NCBI GenBank assembly: GCA_009739215.1
Contig: VSJF01000001.1
Location: 1,488,001 to 1,552,000 of the forward strand
Length of the DNA: 64,000 bases
Origin: Floccularia luteovirens
Taxonomy: Eukaryota > Basidiomycota > Agaricomycetes > Agaricales > Squamanitaceae
Direction: 5' to 3'
Below are positions 37,221-50,418 of the stretch, one piece after another. The translations under genes were made by a program, and so were the position numbers. Under the pieces are notes generated by a model. The model searched no databases and was not told the DNA's origin. It worked only from the letters and a program-made list of their open reading frames with translations. Position 1 is the stretch's first letter. Every line of letters starts with the position of its first letter.

Positions 37221-37785
37221 CTAAAGACCTAGTTAAGCTTCTGAAGTTGGATGAAATACCTAAGAATTGACTTACTCTCCGTTTTTGTAGGGCCTGAAGG
37301 TTGTTGTGGGTGTGTTCTCATTCCCTGGGCAAGGTCCCGACGAATTACATCCTTTTCCTCTGGAGATGATGTATCAGGTTTTGTAGGGTCTGGAGTAGAG
37401 TCTGCAGTCGAGCCGATTTCCTTCCGACTGCAACAGCAGCAATGCTTGGCAAACATTGACCTAGGCCACTTCCCGAAATACATCCATAAAATCAACACAA
37501 CAATGAACATCCCTATGACCATCCCAATTCCAATAAATCTATGAGGTCCTGGCTTGTCATAGCCGCTAGGGGCAGCAGAGTCGTCCCCGTCCCCTGGTAG
37601 AGGGTCGTTTCCAACGATTGTGAGGGTTTTTCCGCAGAAAGCAGGGCCAAGTGAGCAATCGCGACTATCCCCCTGAGAACGCGGGATGAACATTTGTGGG
37701 GAGACGTTGTGGTGAGGATAAGCAAAGAGAACTCGATAGCTCTTGCCCAGACAACATTGATGAACTAGTAAGATGGAGCTTCCGA
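37221..37785 (-). CDS. Unrecognised type I membrane protein with Cys cluster (5' end unresolved)
   Basis: The resolved exon (37785-37276) reads SSILLVHQCCLGKSYRVLFA, YPHHNVSPQMFIPRSQGDSR, DCSLGPAFCGKTLTIVGND, then one membrane helix (FIGIGMVIGMFIVVLILWMY) and KHCCCCSRKE followed by a Ser/Pro/Asp-rich cytosolic tail. A donor GTAAGT after PTKTE leads to an 8-nt last exon (37221-37228, ending SL). The hydrophobic LLVHQCC stretch may be a signal peptide. The first exon, with the start, lies somewhere in about 37790-37950 and I cannot place it. The four-Cys run next to the membrane helix could be palmitoylated. Function unknown. Confidence 0.6.
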
Positions 37786-37971
37786 CTAAACCTATTTAGG
37801 TTGAATTCCATGGAGGCTAACGATGGAGCTGCCCATGCTAATTCTGTATGTACGGAGTTGCTTATCAAATCCGGATCAGGAATACTGCCATTTAGTCTCC
37901 GTAGTAACCACCATCTTTTTCTTGTACATTTAAGTATACACACATTTATCTCCAACAGCATATACCAAATA

Positions 37972-39953
37972 TCACGGTGCCAATCTCTTCGGATCTCTAG
38001 GGAATAATGATGCTCGTCGAATGTTGTTCAACTTCAGAAATAACATCAAGACACGCTCTAGTCCTATACCTCCGCCGCCGTGAGGAGAGCAGCCCATCCG
38101 GAAGGCTTCCACGTAATCTTTCATCGATTCAGGGTCAACACCCTTGCTCCTCATCTTCTCACAAAGCAAATTTGGGTCATGAATTCGTTGAGCGCCAGAC
38201 AAGATCTCTTCACCGCGCATGAAGAAATCGTACGAATTTGACAATGTCTGTGTATTTCGTAAGTATTAAGAATTGGTCCACAGCACCAGTTCTTACAGGA
38301 TCTTCTGGGTCTGGCATGGTATAAAAAGGTCTGAGAGCTAGAGAGAATTTGTCTATAATGAAGTAGTCGGTTCCATATTTTTCCTTGACAAGTTTTCCTA
38401 GTCTTTTCTCATTCTCAGTGCTGGGAGCCTGATATCAGAAACAAACACTTTAGCATTGCAGATTCCTTACTTGATATCGTCCAAGCATTCCCGTGGTACA
38501 CCAGATTCCACCAGCAGATCAACGGCTTCTCTGAATGTTAGCTTCAGTGTACCTTCTGGACCTTCTCTCCAAGTGAACTCTTCTGCAGGGTACTGAATAC
38601 CAACCGTTTCGATTTCATTCTTGTACTTTTCTTTAAGACCTCTGAAAATGGCTAAGAACATGTTGTCCAGCATTTCCATGACTTCGTGGTAATGTTCTTC
38701 GATAGTCATCTCAAGATCGAGCCCGATGAACTCTGTAAGATGGCGGTGTGTATTGGAATCTTCAGCACGAAAAACAGGTCCTATTTCATATACTCGTTCA
38801 AAATCTGCTGCAATGGCCATTTGCTTGGCCAGCTGTGGCGATTGTGCCAGAAACGCGCTGCCTTTCGGAATGTAAGTGGCCATCACAAAACTCTGTATCT
38901 GACACTTTACCTTTGAAGTAGTTGACTTGAAACACGGAGGCTCCAGATTCTGTAGCGGCTCCTTGTAGCTTTGGACTATGTATTTCTATGAACTTGTTGG
39001 CATGTAAAAATTGCCGGAAAAATTCTCCAATAGCTCCCTGCAGCGTGAAGATAGCTTGATTTGTGACGGTCTATAAATCCTTGAGATACATTGGAGTCGT
39101 TCTTGAACTACACGACTTACACGAAGGTCGATCACCCTGTTATTAAGTCTAGTTTCAAGGAGCACGCGGTTATATTGCACCTCTGACTCTTTCGAAGCCT
39201 CTGGACGCGATGCATCTTCTACAGAAAATGGCAAGCGTCCTTCGATACCAGAAATAAGGTGAATCTGATAACATGATCGAGTTTAGATAAATAGATGTCT
39301 AGAAGCTGTAAGTCTCACCTGTGATACATGAACTTCAACATCGCTGACGGTCGCACTTTTGATCAGCTCTTGCGTCTTTTTGACAACACCTTCTACCAAG
39401 ACGATACTTTCATCTGCCAAGCTAGCGGCCCATTTAACCATTTGCTTGGATACTTCCTCCGGAGTTACAGTCAACAAAGCCTGAACAGAGCTTATTTTTT
39501 GGCGCAAATTGAGGAAGACCATCTTGTTTCCTTGGGCACGAGAGGTTTGGACCCGCGCGCGAAAGAGGACTTTTTCGCCGTCGCGAGATGACAATGTATC
39601 TATATCGACTCGAGGACGTCGTGGACGACTTTGCGAATTGTTCAATGGTAAAACTCCATAACAGTCTTTGGCAAAGTCCTGATGTGTATTTAGCTAGGAG
39701 ATAGATATAAATGAAACATATTACAGAATCGGCATCGGCTGCAGCCTTCTGCTGGGCGAGGGCTTCCAGTTTCGCAGCGTTCTCGGCTTTTTTTCGTTCT
39801 TTCTCTTCAGCTTTAGCGCGTTTCTTGAGCTCACTCTTGGATGGACCTTCTGGCTGTCCAGGACTTGGGAATACAGTAAAAATCTGTGAGATAAGAGAGA
39901 AAAAAAGATACAAACTTCTCGGAAGCAGCAGTAGGAGGTTGTGATTCTGACAT
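37972..39953 (-). CDS. Cytosolic aspartyl-tRNA synthetase
   Basis: Begins [13 protein letters not shown], with a Lys/Glu/Ala-rich N-terminal helix ([20 protein letters not shown]) as in eukaryotic cytosolic AspRS. The OB-fold anticodon domain has [20 protein letters not shown]. Catalytic motifs of class IIb: motif 1 region [16 protein letters not shown], motif 2 [15 protein letters not shown], motif 3 [15 protein letters not shown], ending RDPKRLAP. It charges tRNA-Asp. Exons are at least six. The aspartate aminotransferase gene is head-to-head with only 207 bp between start codons. Confidence 0.95.
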
Positions 39954-40160
39954 GAGGGTATAGAGGATGTGAGATTGAGGGATGTTCAGGTTTTATCAGA
40001 TCTGTATTCCGTCACTGTGGATATTCAAGAGGAATCATGATCATGAGATCACGGGACCTTGAACCGCATTAACACCAACTCGAATATTACTTGATGCGAA
40101 TATAAATTTTTTTTTTCCGAGTTTCTTCTTCAACATCGCGGAAAGTCTTCTTCTCTCCGA
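39954..40160. promoter_or_regulatory. 207-bp shared promoter region, AspRS / aspartate aminotransferase
   Basis: Lies between the start codons at 39953 (minus) and 40161 (plus). It includes a T9 tract near 40108-40116 and the short pyrimidine-rich leader of the aminotransferase. No TATA box is seen. Confidence 0.5.
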
Positions 40161-41751
<1,591 letters not shown>

Positions 41752-41969
41752 GGTCTTTAGATGGAGCCTACTTTTGTAACGGGATAACGGCTATTAACAT
41801 AGATGGACTATTTGTTGCTACTAGGGAAGTGAGCTATCTTGACTAACCACTAGCAGGTATAACCTTTCCGATCCCAACACTTCACACACATCTCCACCCA
41901 CAATTTAGCTTTAAGCTCTCATCCTACAACTCAATTTAATTTTCTTCCCTCCTTTGAACTGCCATAACT

Positions 41970-43921
41970 ATGTCGACCTATTTTGAATCATCTCGCACTT
42001 TGTTGCCAAACAGAACTCCCTCACCTGTCATTCCAGGTGCATGGCCTGAGTTTGATGCGGTTGTTAATGATCCCAACAAACTATCAAATCTTTGTGATGT
42101 TTTCGCTCTGCCACAAACATCAATCACACAAAGAGCTCATGTCTCCTCTGAAGGACTACCAACTTCCCCCAATAAACAAGGCTGTATGGAGTCCCGTGTT
42201 ACCCGGCCAAGGATTTCCTCAGTCCAAGTGAGAATTCGCTCAAAAGCATCATACATCCGTGTTGAATGTGTTATAATAACAGAATGCTCCTCCTAACATA
42301 GCATATACGAACATGTTATTGTCGGATCCACTTCCTGCTTCCCATTATTCTTCTGGAACATTTGATAGGCAAAGCGGAAGTGAAGTTTCGCATAATTCTG
42401 GCCCTTTCGGAGGTAGGGAAGAATGCACTTCCGGTACCCAAGGAGACTCTTATCCCCAAGAAAATGAAATTGAACAGCTTTTCCTGAGCTCCGGTATGTC
42501 ATAGACTCCATCTTCACGACTACTTGCAGTTCATGATGTTTTACCAGAACTCCCAATGTCTGATAATACATTGTCTCCAATCTTATTCTGGTCGCAGGAG
42601 TCTACCCCAGCATCCTCATGGAACCCCCCATGGAACCAATCATGCAACAAGGAACGCCGTTCGCCATGTTTGCAATGCGAGTCGCAGCCGCATTCTTGGG
42701 TCAATTACCAGAATTTATCCCAGGAAAGCGTGAGCTTGTGCGATAGATCCCCTAATATGTCAACTAGCTATACAGATATACACCGACCAACAGACAATGT
42801 GTTATCACTGGATATTGATGCGGTTGAGCCAGTTAATTATGTGGATATTCCTCATATTCTAACCCAACCGAGCGGCAATGATACTTGGACCCTGGCTCTT
42901 TCTGTGATGCCAGTTTCACCATCCGTATCCCTCATAAATATATCACCAATATCAACTACTTCTTCTCGCTCCCCTGTGTCATCTGAGTCTGAATGTCCTA
43001 ATAGGCTTATCCCAGTTCCGATACCCCATGAAGAGACAAATATCCTCAACCAACGACCTGGTGTACCCCCACGTAAAACAAGCACGACAGATGACGATGC
43101 CATTCAACCATTATATATTGTTAGCCCTCCTTTAGTACCCTCGAAGTTTCGACGTGGCTTCGTGAAAAGGTTGAAGAAATTTGGTACAACCGTACGGACA
43201 TATATCAAAGCAAAAAATGGTAGTAATAATACGCAAAATAATAAAACTCAAGCAAACGAAGGAGACGTGTCCTTCCCCAACAAGCAAATCTCTGGTGGTA
43301 CCGAAACGAACGAAAGTAAAGATCTTGTATCACAACGACAGAGTCCTCCAACTTTAGTTGTAAGTGAATTCAGACCAGTTGTAGAACCCGGAATTGATAT
43401 TATACACTAGGCTACTCAGAAATGTGGGGACTGTGTACATGGTACGTACTTTCACTGATAATATTCTTGGGGTGATAAAAAAAGCAATAGGAAATCTGAA
43501 TATCGAGCGTCACACCCATTCGGACAACCCCACTAGCATTCCGGATAACCAATGTAACATAGAGTCAAAGGCAGCACGGCGATTTTCCTTCCCATTGTTA
43601 CGTCAAGTTCATTACCCAAAGTCCAGTACTCCCACTCTCACTGCTGTGCCTCAGACAATTGCCCCCCCAGCAAGGCCTAATGTAGTGGACGGGCCTTCTA
43701 GGAGCACTTCACAAAATGTCAACCTCTTATCGGATGAGAACCATACTGATCAAGCCAGGGATTTTCAAAATGTCGGATCGACCTATAACACAGCGGATCT
43801 ACCACTGTTTGTAATGCAGAAACAGAGGCGTCTCTCACTCTCAAGCCTACTGAACATCTCAAAGAGCAAAACCGGACCAGCAACGAACGCCACAACAAGT
43901 TCATGGTGTGTTTATCCGTAA
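41970..43921 (+). CDS. Unrecognised disordered protein, Ser/Pro/Asn-rich
   Basis: I join five exons: first exon from MSTYFESSRTLLPNRTPSPV to about 42228 (donor GTGAGA), an exon starting NAPPNIAYTNMLLSDP (about 42284), one starting VHDVLPELPMSDNTLSP (about 42529), then a GTAAGT donor (about 43360) and a short exon (ATQKCGDCVH, about 43411-43441), and a last exon starting GNLNIERHTHSDNP ending SSWCVYP at 43921. All joins keep frame. The product is low-complexity, with one basic patch (SKFRRGFVKRLKKFGTTVRT) and two similar RRxS blocks (ARRFSFPLL; QRRLSLSSLLNIS) that could be phosphorylated. I recognise no domain. Whether the 43441-43921 part belongs to the same gene rests on the splice sites. 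Confidence 0.6.
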
Positions 43922-44028
43922 CATAAATGAAGACTAAGGGAAAAAAAATTGAGCGTTGTACAAGACCCTATAGAATTATAATTCAATTAGGCTTTCTTTC
44001 TGTAATTCACACTAGATGATTTGTATAT

Positions 44029-45306
44029 TCATATGTTTAAATCCTCATCTGGATCGTCGTCGTCTATATCGTCCGCTGAATCGGGATCGTAGAAGATAGC
44101 AGCCTCCCCAGGGGATGATTGATTCTCTCGCGGTTGACCTAGGCCATTATTTATTAGAATCTCCACAGTACTTCTTAGATATTATATATCAGTGTACCTT
44201 CATGAGCATATGGGAGAGGAACGCGCGATCTAGATTCTTGTTGTGAGGGTGATAATGCAAGATTGAAACTTGCAATCTGCGTAGGATTTGGAGCAACCTG
44301 TCCGATATGTCAAGATAGATCCGACAAGAATTGTTGGCAAAATCGTACTTCATGTGAAACTTGTCTCGAGAATTGCGAGTCCTTGAGACAATCAAGACCG
44401 ATCAACTCACATGGAACCTTGCGAAAAACTGACCAGCCTTCTAATTCTCGCTCTATGGCTCTTTTATTACCTGATGTACCAGAAGTCCGTAAAAGGATCT
44501 CAAGTACTATCTCTGATGTATTAGTACCACCATCACCACCCTCACCAAACACAAGTCGGTTTATGTCATGTTGTCTCTCGCTAATAGGAAGAAACACGGT
44601 CCAAAACTTGGGTGCGGGTGTTACTGGAGGTGGTGGCATTAGATACTCCGTCGCGATGTGTTTAACGAGTGCGGGAGGGTGAGCAGTAATCAAAGCAATG
44701 GTTGGGGAAAATGCTGTTTCAATGAGCAAATTTTTTAGTTCATCTTGTTGCAGGACGTGTAGTATAAGACGCGAGGAATCTAAGAAACCGTTACGTTCTC
44801 TATTTTTCCAAGTGGTGGTTACAAAACATACCATGACGACTTCTGATGATAGACTGCAGTTCATGGAGGAATTTATGTGTTTCTACTAGCGTCCCAATGT
44901 CCGAGGAAAGTGTGCCAACCGAATCTATTGTTACATCGAGTGGTCGCGCAGGGGCTGTTTAGTGTATTCAGAAAACGGACTAATTAAGAAAATGTAATGT
45001 ACCCTGTTTAATCGCCGTTATGATTTCGTTTCGAACGTCAGGACAAGCATCTTGATATTCTGGTACACGATTTTGCCAGTCAAAAACTTGGACTGACTCT
45101 GAAGGAGTATCCTCAACAAGAGACTGTGGAGGATAGAGCAATGAGAAAATTATATGATGTCTTGGCGGCCCTGGGGAATTCTGTTTGACAGTTTCGGTAA
45201 GAAAGTGTCGTAATATAGGAAGACTAGATTGTGCGGTGGATGATTGAAAGACAATAAGATGATACCTGTGATACTGGTCTTTGATCACAGATGTAAGGAG
45301 TGTCAT
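44029..45306 (-). CDS. Elongator complex protein 5
   Basis: Reads MTLLTSVIKDQYHRYHLIVF, QSSLPILRHFLTETVKQN, a RecA-like core without a Walker motif (ILHVLQQDELKNLLIETAFS, ALITAHPPALVKHIATEYLM) and ends in the acidic tail FYDPDSADDIDDDDPDEDLN typical of fungal Elp5. Elp4-6 form the RecA-like ring of Elongator, which modifies wobble uridine of tRNAs with the Elp3 subunit. Exons are approximate after 44880. It lies in tandem with the GNAT gene downstream-to-upstream on the minus strand, 50 bp apart. Confidence 0.85.
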
Positions 45307-45356
45307 GGCTAGTTAAGAGTTTTATCATAACATTATTGCTTTAAGTAGTAGATTAA

Positions 45357-46251
45357 CTAAGTATCAGTAGATTGTTCACCATTCCAATCCTTCCTGTTTA
45401 ACACACGCATTCCCAATTTCCACCCTAAAATTCCTACTTTCTCCGTATACTCTTCCAGTTCAAAACCTGACGTCTTCAGACAGTCACGAATATATGGTAC
45501 CAGAGGGGAGTCTGGGGCCCTAATCCTTTCTAGTGTACTATCCGCTTTGAAAGCGTACTCTATAGCATGTACTAGTAGATCTTTCTGGACTCCTGCCTTC
45601 CTATATAGTTCGTCCACATAAAAATGGCGTATAAGACCGGTGTGTGGTTTATTGGGAGGTTCTTTGTAGTTTTTTTGAGTTCTTTGAGCCAGAGGGAGGA
45701 GCATCTGGATGCGCATCCAAAGCAATTAGGCCAACAATGAGACCCCTATATTCTAAAATCCAGAGTCCGGAAGCAGAAGAGTCCGAGTAATAATTTGATA
45801 GGTCTTGCATATCTGGACGTTTCAGGACGTCTTGAGTTATCTTCTCGAAGTAGGGTCGATTGATCCTATGTACTCTATTAGACCTATGTAACCAATGACT
45901 GAGTGAAATGACATACCAATCAACGAGAAACATCAATGGGACAGCCATGGAAGCAAATGCAGGCAGCATCTTGAGGTACCCAAGAGGGCCGGGATGGCTA
46001 GATGGCCACCAATGCATATACTCAACGAATATTGATGAGAGTGCCACCCAGACCGTGATCATAACGGGGTTCGTACACACTTCATTTTCAAAGGTTGTCT
46101 GGTCAACAATTATTCACAACAGAAAGTACAACAATATACCTTTGTGGTTCGCGACCGCCAGCGAGTCGAAATTGGCCTTTCCAACAACGAACTTGACTGC
46201 TTTGTGATCCTCGGCGGTATACCTGCGAATTTTTGCAACATTGTCCGCCAT
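45357..46251 (-). CDS. Membrane-associated GNAT acetyltransferase, reading frame broken once
   Basis: Starts MADNVAKIRRYTAEDHKAVK and has two membrane segments (NPVMITVWVALSSIFVEYMH; LPAFASMAVPLMFLVDW), then GLWILEYRGLIVGLIALDAH, HFYVDELYRKAGVQKDLLVH and GFELEEYTEKVGILGWKLGM. The beta4-alpha3 acetyl-CoA loop corresponds to RKAGVQKDLL. It resembles NAT8-type single-domain N-acetyltransferases with N-terminal membrane helices. Around 45670-45676 a run of seven T (A on the coding strand) changes frame; six would keep it continuous. No intron can explain the change. This is a likely homopolymer error or a real disruption. The DLH gene is divergent 172 bp away. Confidence 0.8.
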
Positions 46252-46423
46252 AATGAGTGTAAGAAGGAAGGGAAAAGATTTTTACATTGAACTATGTAGT
46301 CCAGGAACAAACGAGTGATCAGAACTGTCATCATCATCAACACAACGCACGTTCATCTTTTTTATTATTATTAAATAATTATTTATATTTTATTTACTCA
46401 TCTCATTATCATCAATAACAATC

Positions 46424-47916
46424 ATGCTCATCTCAAAATCTTTTCATGATATCCCTTCAAGTCTTGACAATGGTCGGCCCATCAGGACATTCATTATAGC
46501 ACCAAATGTTCCTGACTATCCTCAGGCAAAATTTCCGGGTTAGTTCAGCTATTATTCTAATCAATCCACTGTTGCTTCTGGTAGTAATAATTGTACATAT
46601 ATCTAGGTGTTGTAGTCTTCAGGTACTTCTCGTCATTACTGTTATGATGTTCATACAATCACATCTTCAACTAGTGAGATCTACCAAGTTACTGGCCCCG
46701 TCGAACGCTTTGCCGGACAAATTGCCAGCCAAGGATTCATTGTCGGTAAAAGAGTATCAACTATGTATGAATGCCAATCCTGAGAGTGCCTCATAGCCTG
46801 CCCATCTGTTTATCATGAATTTGAAGGACCAGAACCAATTCCTTATGATGTTGAGGGTGATTTAGATTGTTATCTCACTTCAAGTTTTATCTTAATCGGT
46901 TCCTTATCTAGGCACAGACAGGGGCAATAACTATAAAGTGGGTCACAAAACTTTCGTACAACTCTTTGTACTTTAGTTCAATGAACCGATCAGATTGAGA
47001 AAACCGTTGCAGCTTATGATGAGGTAAATTTCAAATGCAAATGTGCAACTTTGCGAATGCTTGATATCTTCAGGATGCGACATTATCGGTCGATCTTTTA
47101 ATGTCCTTGCCAAATTGCAATGGACGGATCGCAGGTATGCCTTGATTTCTATAGTACCCGCTATGTTACTTACATGGGTATCACTTAAAAGTGACTGGGA
47201 TGTGTCTTGGCGGCCATCTTGTACGTATCTGCTGTGCTCTTTAATGAACAATTTAAACAGCTTACGAACTTTCATAGGCTTTCCGGGTGAGTGAAGTTTA
47301 TATCTCAAATATGAAATCTTGCTGACCTCCCTTCGAAGGCTGCATTTGATCCTCGAGTTATGGCCAGTGTGTGTTTCTTTGCGACCGATATCCACACCGC
47401 AACCCTAGGTAAAGGCAAGAACGACGATACGCTTTCTCGCGTTCGAAATGGTGACCTTACAGGAAAAGGCGAACTTGTTGTATGTTAGATTCAGCCTATA
47501 AAGAATTTGTCTCTATCAGTTGTTAACTCCTCTGCAGATGATCTTTGGGAAACAGGTGCAAATCATATGTTATGTTAAATATGCATATTTTTTCACATAT
47601 ACATATGTAGGATACACATGTCCCACGAGCCGGACGTGACTTGATTAGAACTGCTCTCGAGGATGCGCAAGTACCTTCTTCTGTGAGTATACCTGGTCTT
47701 CTCGAGACCAATTGATTAATGCACCACTCCACTTGTCAGTTTTTGGAAGTACAAGCACAACATGCATTTATCAGGGATGAACAATCAAAAGGACGATGGG
47801 ATGCTGCCCTTACAAGATCTCTCTTCTCCTTCATGATGGAAGTATTCGAGAGAACCGTTGGGCGAGATCTTGGTCCCAAAAGAGGTCTACAGAGAGAACC
47901 AGAACATGTATGCTAA
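46424..47916 (+). CDS. Dienelactone hydrolase family protein
   Basis: Reads MLISKSFHDIPSSLDNGRPI, then APNVPDYPQAKFPGVVVFSE, VTGPVERFAGQIASQGFIVA. The nucleophile is a Cys in VTGMCLGGHLAFR (about 47200), the Asp in IFGKQDTHVPRAGR and the His in VQAQHAFIRDE, giving the Cys-Asp-His triad of the DLH family. It hydrolyses lactones or esters, often from aromatic breakdown; the exact substrate is unknown. Many short introns, one after KFPGG and one near 46915. A short downstream intron might extend the C-terminus past the stop at 47916; I end at the first stop. Confidence 0.88.
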
Positions 47917-48233
47917 GTGCGGCACTGCGTGGCCTGTCAGTGGAAATATCCATCTCAAATAATGCATCCCGCATGTAAAAACCAGAGCGCTTGTACAAAT
48001 TCATTTATACACTATGTAACAAAAATTGAAGAATACATGGCATGAACCTTATCGCGCTTTTGATACCGCTGTCGAGGGTCACTCGACAACACACTGTAGT
48101 TATCGTTACCGTGAATACAAGTCATAATGTGATAGCAATGATACGCTTTGCATGATGAGTACCAATGTGTAAGAAGCAAAGAAAAATAAACGAGACACAG
48201 ATGAAAGAATGATAGTGAGATTCTACATCTAGT

Positions 48234-50011
48234 TTACTTCTTCTTGGCAGCCTTCTCGGCGGACTTCGTCACTATGGAAAAATGGACATATGAGCGGTCA
48301 GTCTCTGTAAAATGAAATGGACTAACCCTTTCCGCTGGACTTGCTAGTCTTCTCAACACTTTTGATGATACCGACAGCAACTGTCTGTCTCATGTCACGA
48401 ACGGCGAAACGACCAAGAGGGGGATAAAGGTTGTAGCTCTCAACACACTAGTAGTTAATTAGTCAGACAACTTGCCAAATACACTGGATTGACTCTGCAT
48501 ACCATGGGTTTACTAGGAACGAGTTTAACGATAGCGGCATCACCAGACTTGACTGATTTCGGTGCATCTTCGATGGATTTACCTGTCCGGCGATCGATCT
48601 TTTCAATGAGTTCAGCAAACTTGCAGGCGATGTGAGCAGTGTGGCAATCCAAGACGGGGGCATAGCCAGCACCAATCTGACCAGGGTGATTGAGGACGAT
48701 GACCTGAGCGTTGAATGATGCGGCTTCCATTGCGGGGTCATTCTTAGAGTCAGATGCGACATTTCCACGACGAATATCCTTTACAGACACGTTCCTATGA
48801 TCGAAAGTTAGTAAATATGCTATTTTACGAGCAGGAAAACATACTTGACGTTGAAACCGACGTTGTCACCAGGGTTACCTTGTTCAAGTTGTTCGTGATG
48901 CATTTCAACGGATTTGACTTCAGTGGTGACGTTGGTAGGGGCAAAAGTAACAACCATTCCAGCCTTAATGATACCAGTTTCAACACGACCGACAGGCACA
49001 GTTCCAATACCACCGATTTTGTAGACATCCTGGAGGGGAAGACGGAGGGGTTTGTCAGAGGGTCGGACTGGTGGTTCAATGGCATCGATAGCATCGAGGA
49101 GGGTCTTCCCCTTGACGACACCGGCCTTGTTTTCTTTTGTCCAGCCCTTGTACCATGGCATGTTGGGAGACTCCTCCAACATGTTGTCTCCGTGCCAGCC
49201 AGAAATTGGCACGAATGCAACGCTCTTGGGGTTGTAGCCAACCTTCTTGATGAAGTTGGAAACTTCCTTGATGATTTCGTTGAAACGGTCCTCACTCCAC
49301 TGTATGAAACAGTCAATATACTGTTGTATTAAAAAAATGGATTTATGTACTTTGGTAGTGTCCATCTTGTTTACAGCGACAATAAGTTGTCGTACACCAA
49401 GAGTGAAAGCAAGGAGAGCGTGCTCGCGAGTCTGGCCATCTTTGGAGATACCAGCTTCGAACTCACCGGTACCACCGGCAATGATGAGGATAGCACAATC
49501 GGCCTGAGAAGTTCCGGTGATCATGTTTTTGATGAAATCTCGGTGTCCGGGGGCATCAATGACCTTATGACACATGTCAGATAAAAACTTCCACAAAGTA
49601 AGACATTTATGAAGATACACACGGTAACCATGAATTTGGGGGTTTCGAATTTCCACAAGGCGATATCAATAGTAATACCACGCTCACGTTCAGCCTTTAG
49701 TTTGTCGAGCACCCAAGCTGTGATGTAATATTAGAACACCAATGGGATAAGAATGGCAAAGAGAATCAAGCTCACCATACTTGAATGAACCTTTGCCAAG
49801 TTCAGCGGCTTCCTTCTCGAATTTCTCAATGGTACGCTTATCAATACCACCGCACTTGTAGATCAAGTGGCCGGTGGTGGTGGATTTACCAGAGTCGACA
49901 TGACCAATGACTGTGAGGGTCGAGTCGGGTTAGATAAAAGATTGATCTAGAGAAATCGATAAGATAGGGGAACCCACCGACGACGTTAACGTGAAGCTTT
50001 TCTTTTCCCAT
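48234..50011 (-). CDS. Translation elongation factor eEF1A
   Basis: Starts [20 protein letters not shown] (G1 GHVDSGKS), followed by [40 protein letters not shown] (G2), DAPGHRDF (G3), NKMD (G4), and domains 2-3 ending [17 protein letters not shown]. About eight introns, including one right after the first exon (near 49980). Length fits the family's 460 residues. It delivers aminoacyl-tRNA to the 80S ribosome. The upstream region has a TATA box and a pyrimidine-rich leader, as expected for a very strongly expressed gene. Confidence 0.97.
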
Positions 50012-50418
50012 GACGAGGTTCTGTGAAGCGATTAAGATCAGATTTAAAATGACAGTGAGATGGGATTAGTGAGAGATAAGGGAAATCGATGAAGTTCATC
50101 GAGAGGACCAAGAGGAGATCCATTGATGAGAAGAGTTGAATAAGAAAAGAAAAGATGCTACGATAAAAAAGAGAAAGAGAAAGACATACTTATATGCTTT
50201 ATAAAAGGTGAGGAAAGGGAGGGAGATGGTGGTTGGGGAAAAGAGAGAGGACAAGAGAAGTTTGTTCTAGTTATACTCGCTGTGAACCAAAATTTTTTTA
50301 ATCGATAGAGATTTGATGGCTGATAAATTCCGGCCTATCTTCCCGGTACATCCCGCATCTCCGTCCGGATGACTCATAATTTGTTAATACATCGGTTATA
50401 CACAATATTTACTACAGC
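50012..50418. other. Upstream region of eEF1A and 3' end of the kinase gene
   Basis: 407 bp between eEF1A (minus strand, start 50011) and the stop of the next minus-strand gene at 50419. TATA box at 50198-50203; purine/pyrimidine-rich stretches (plus-strand gagaaagagaaaga) at 50170-50185. No other gene seen. Confidence 0.6.
50198..50203 (-). promoter_or_regulatory. TATA box of eEF1A
   Basis: TATAAA on the minus strand, 187 bp upstream of the eEF1A start, with a C/T-rich stretch between it and the coding region, as in strong fungal promoters. Confidence 0.6.

Noticed and set aside
43394..43921. Separate gene starting at 43394 downstream of the disordered-protein ORF
   Set aside because: GTAAGT and GTACGT donors with matching acceptors join it in frame to the upstream ORF, so I treat it as the last part of one gene.
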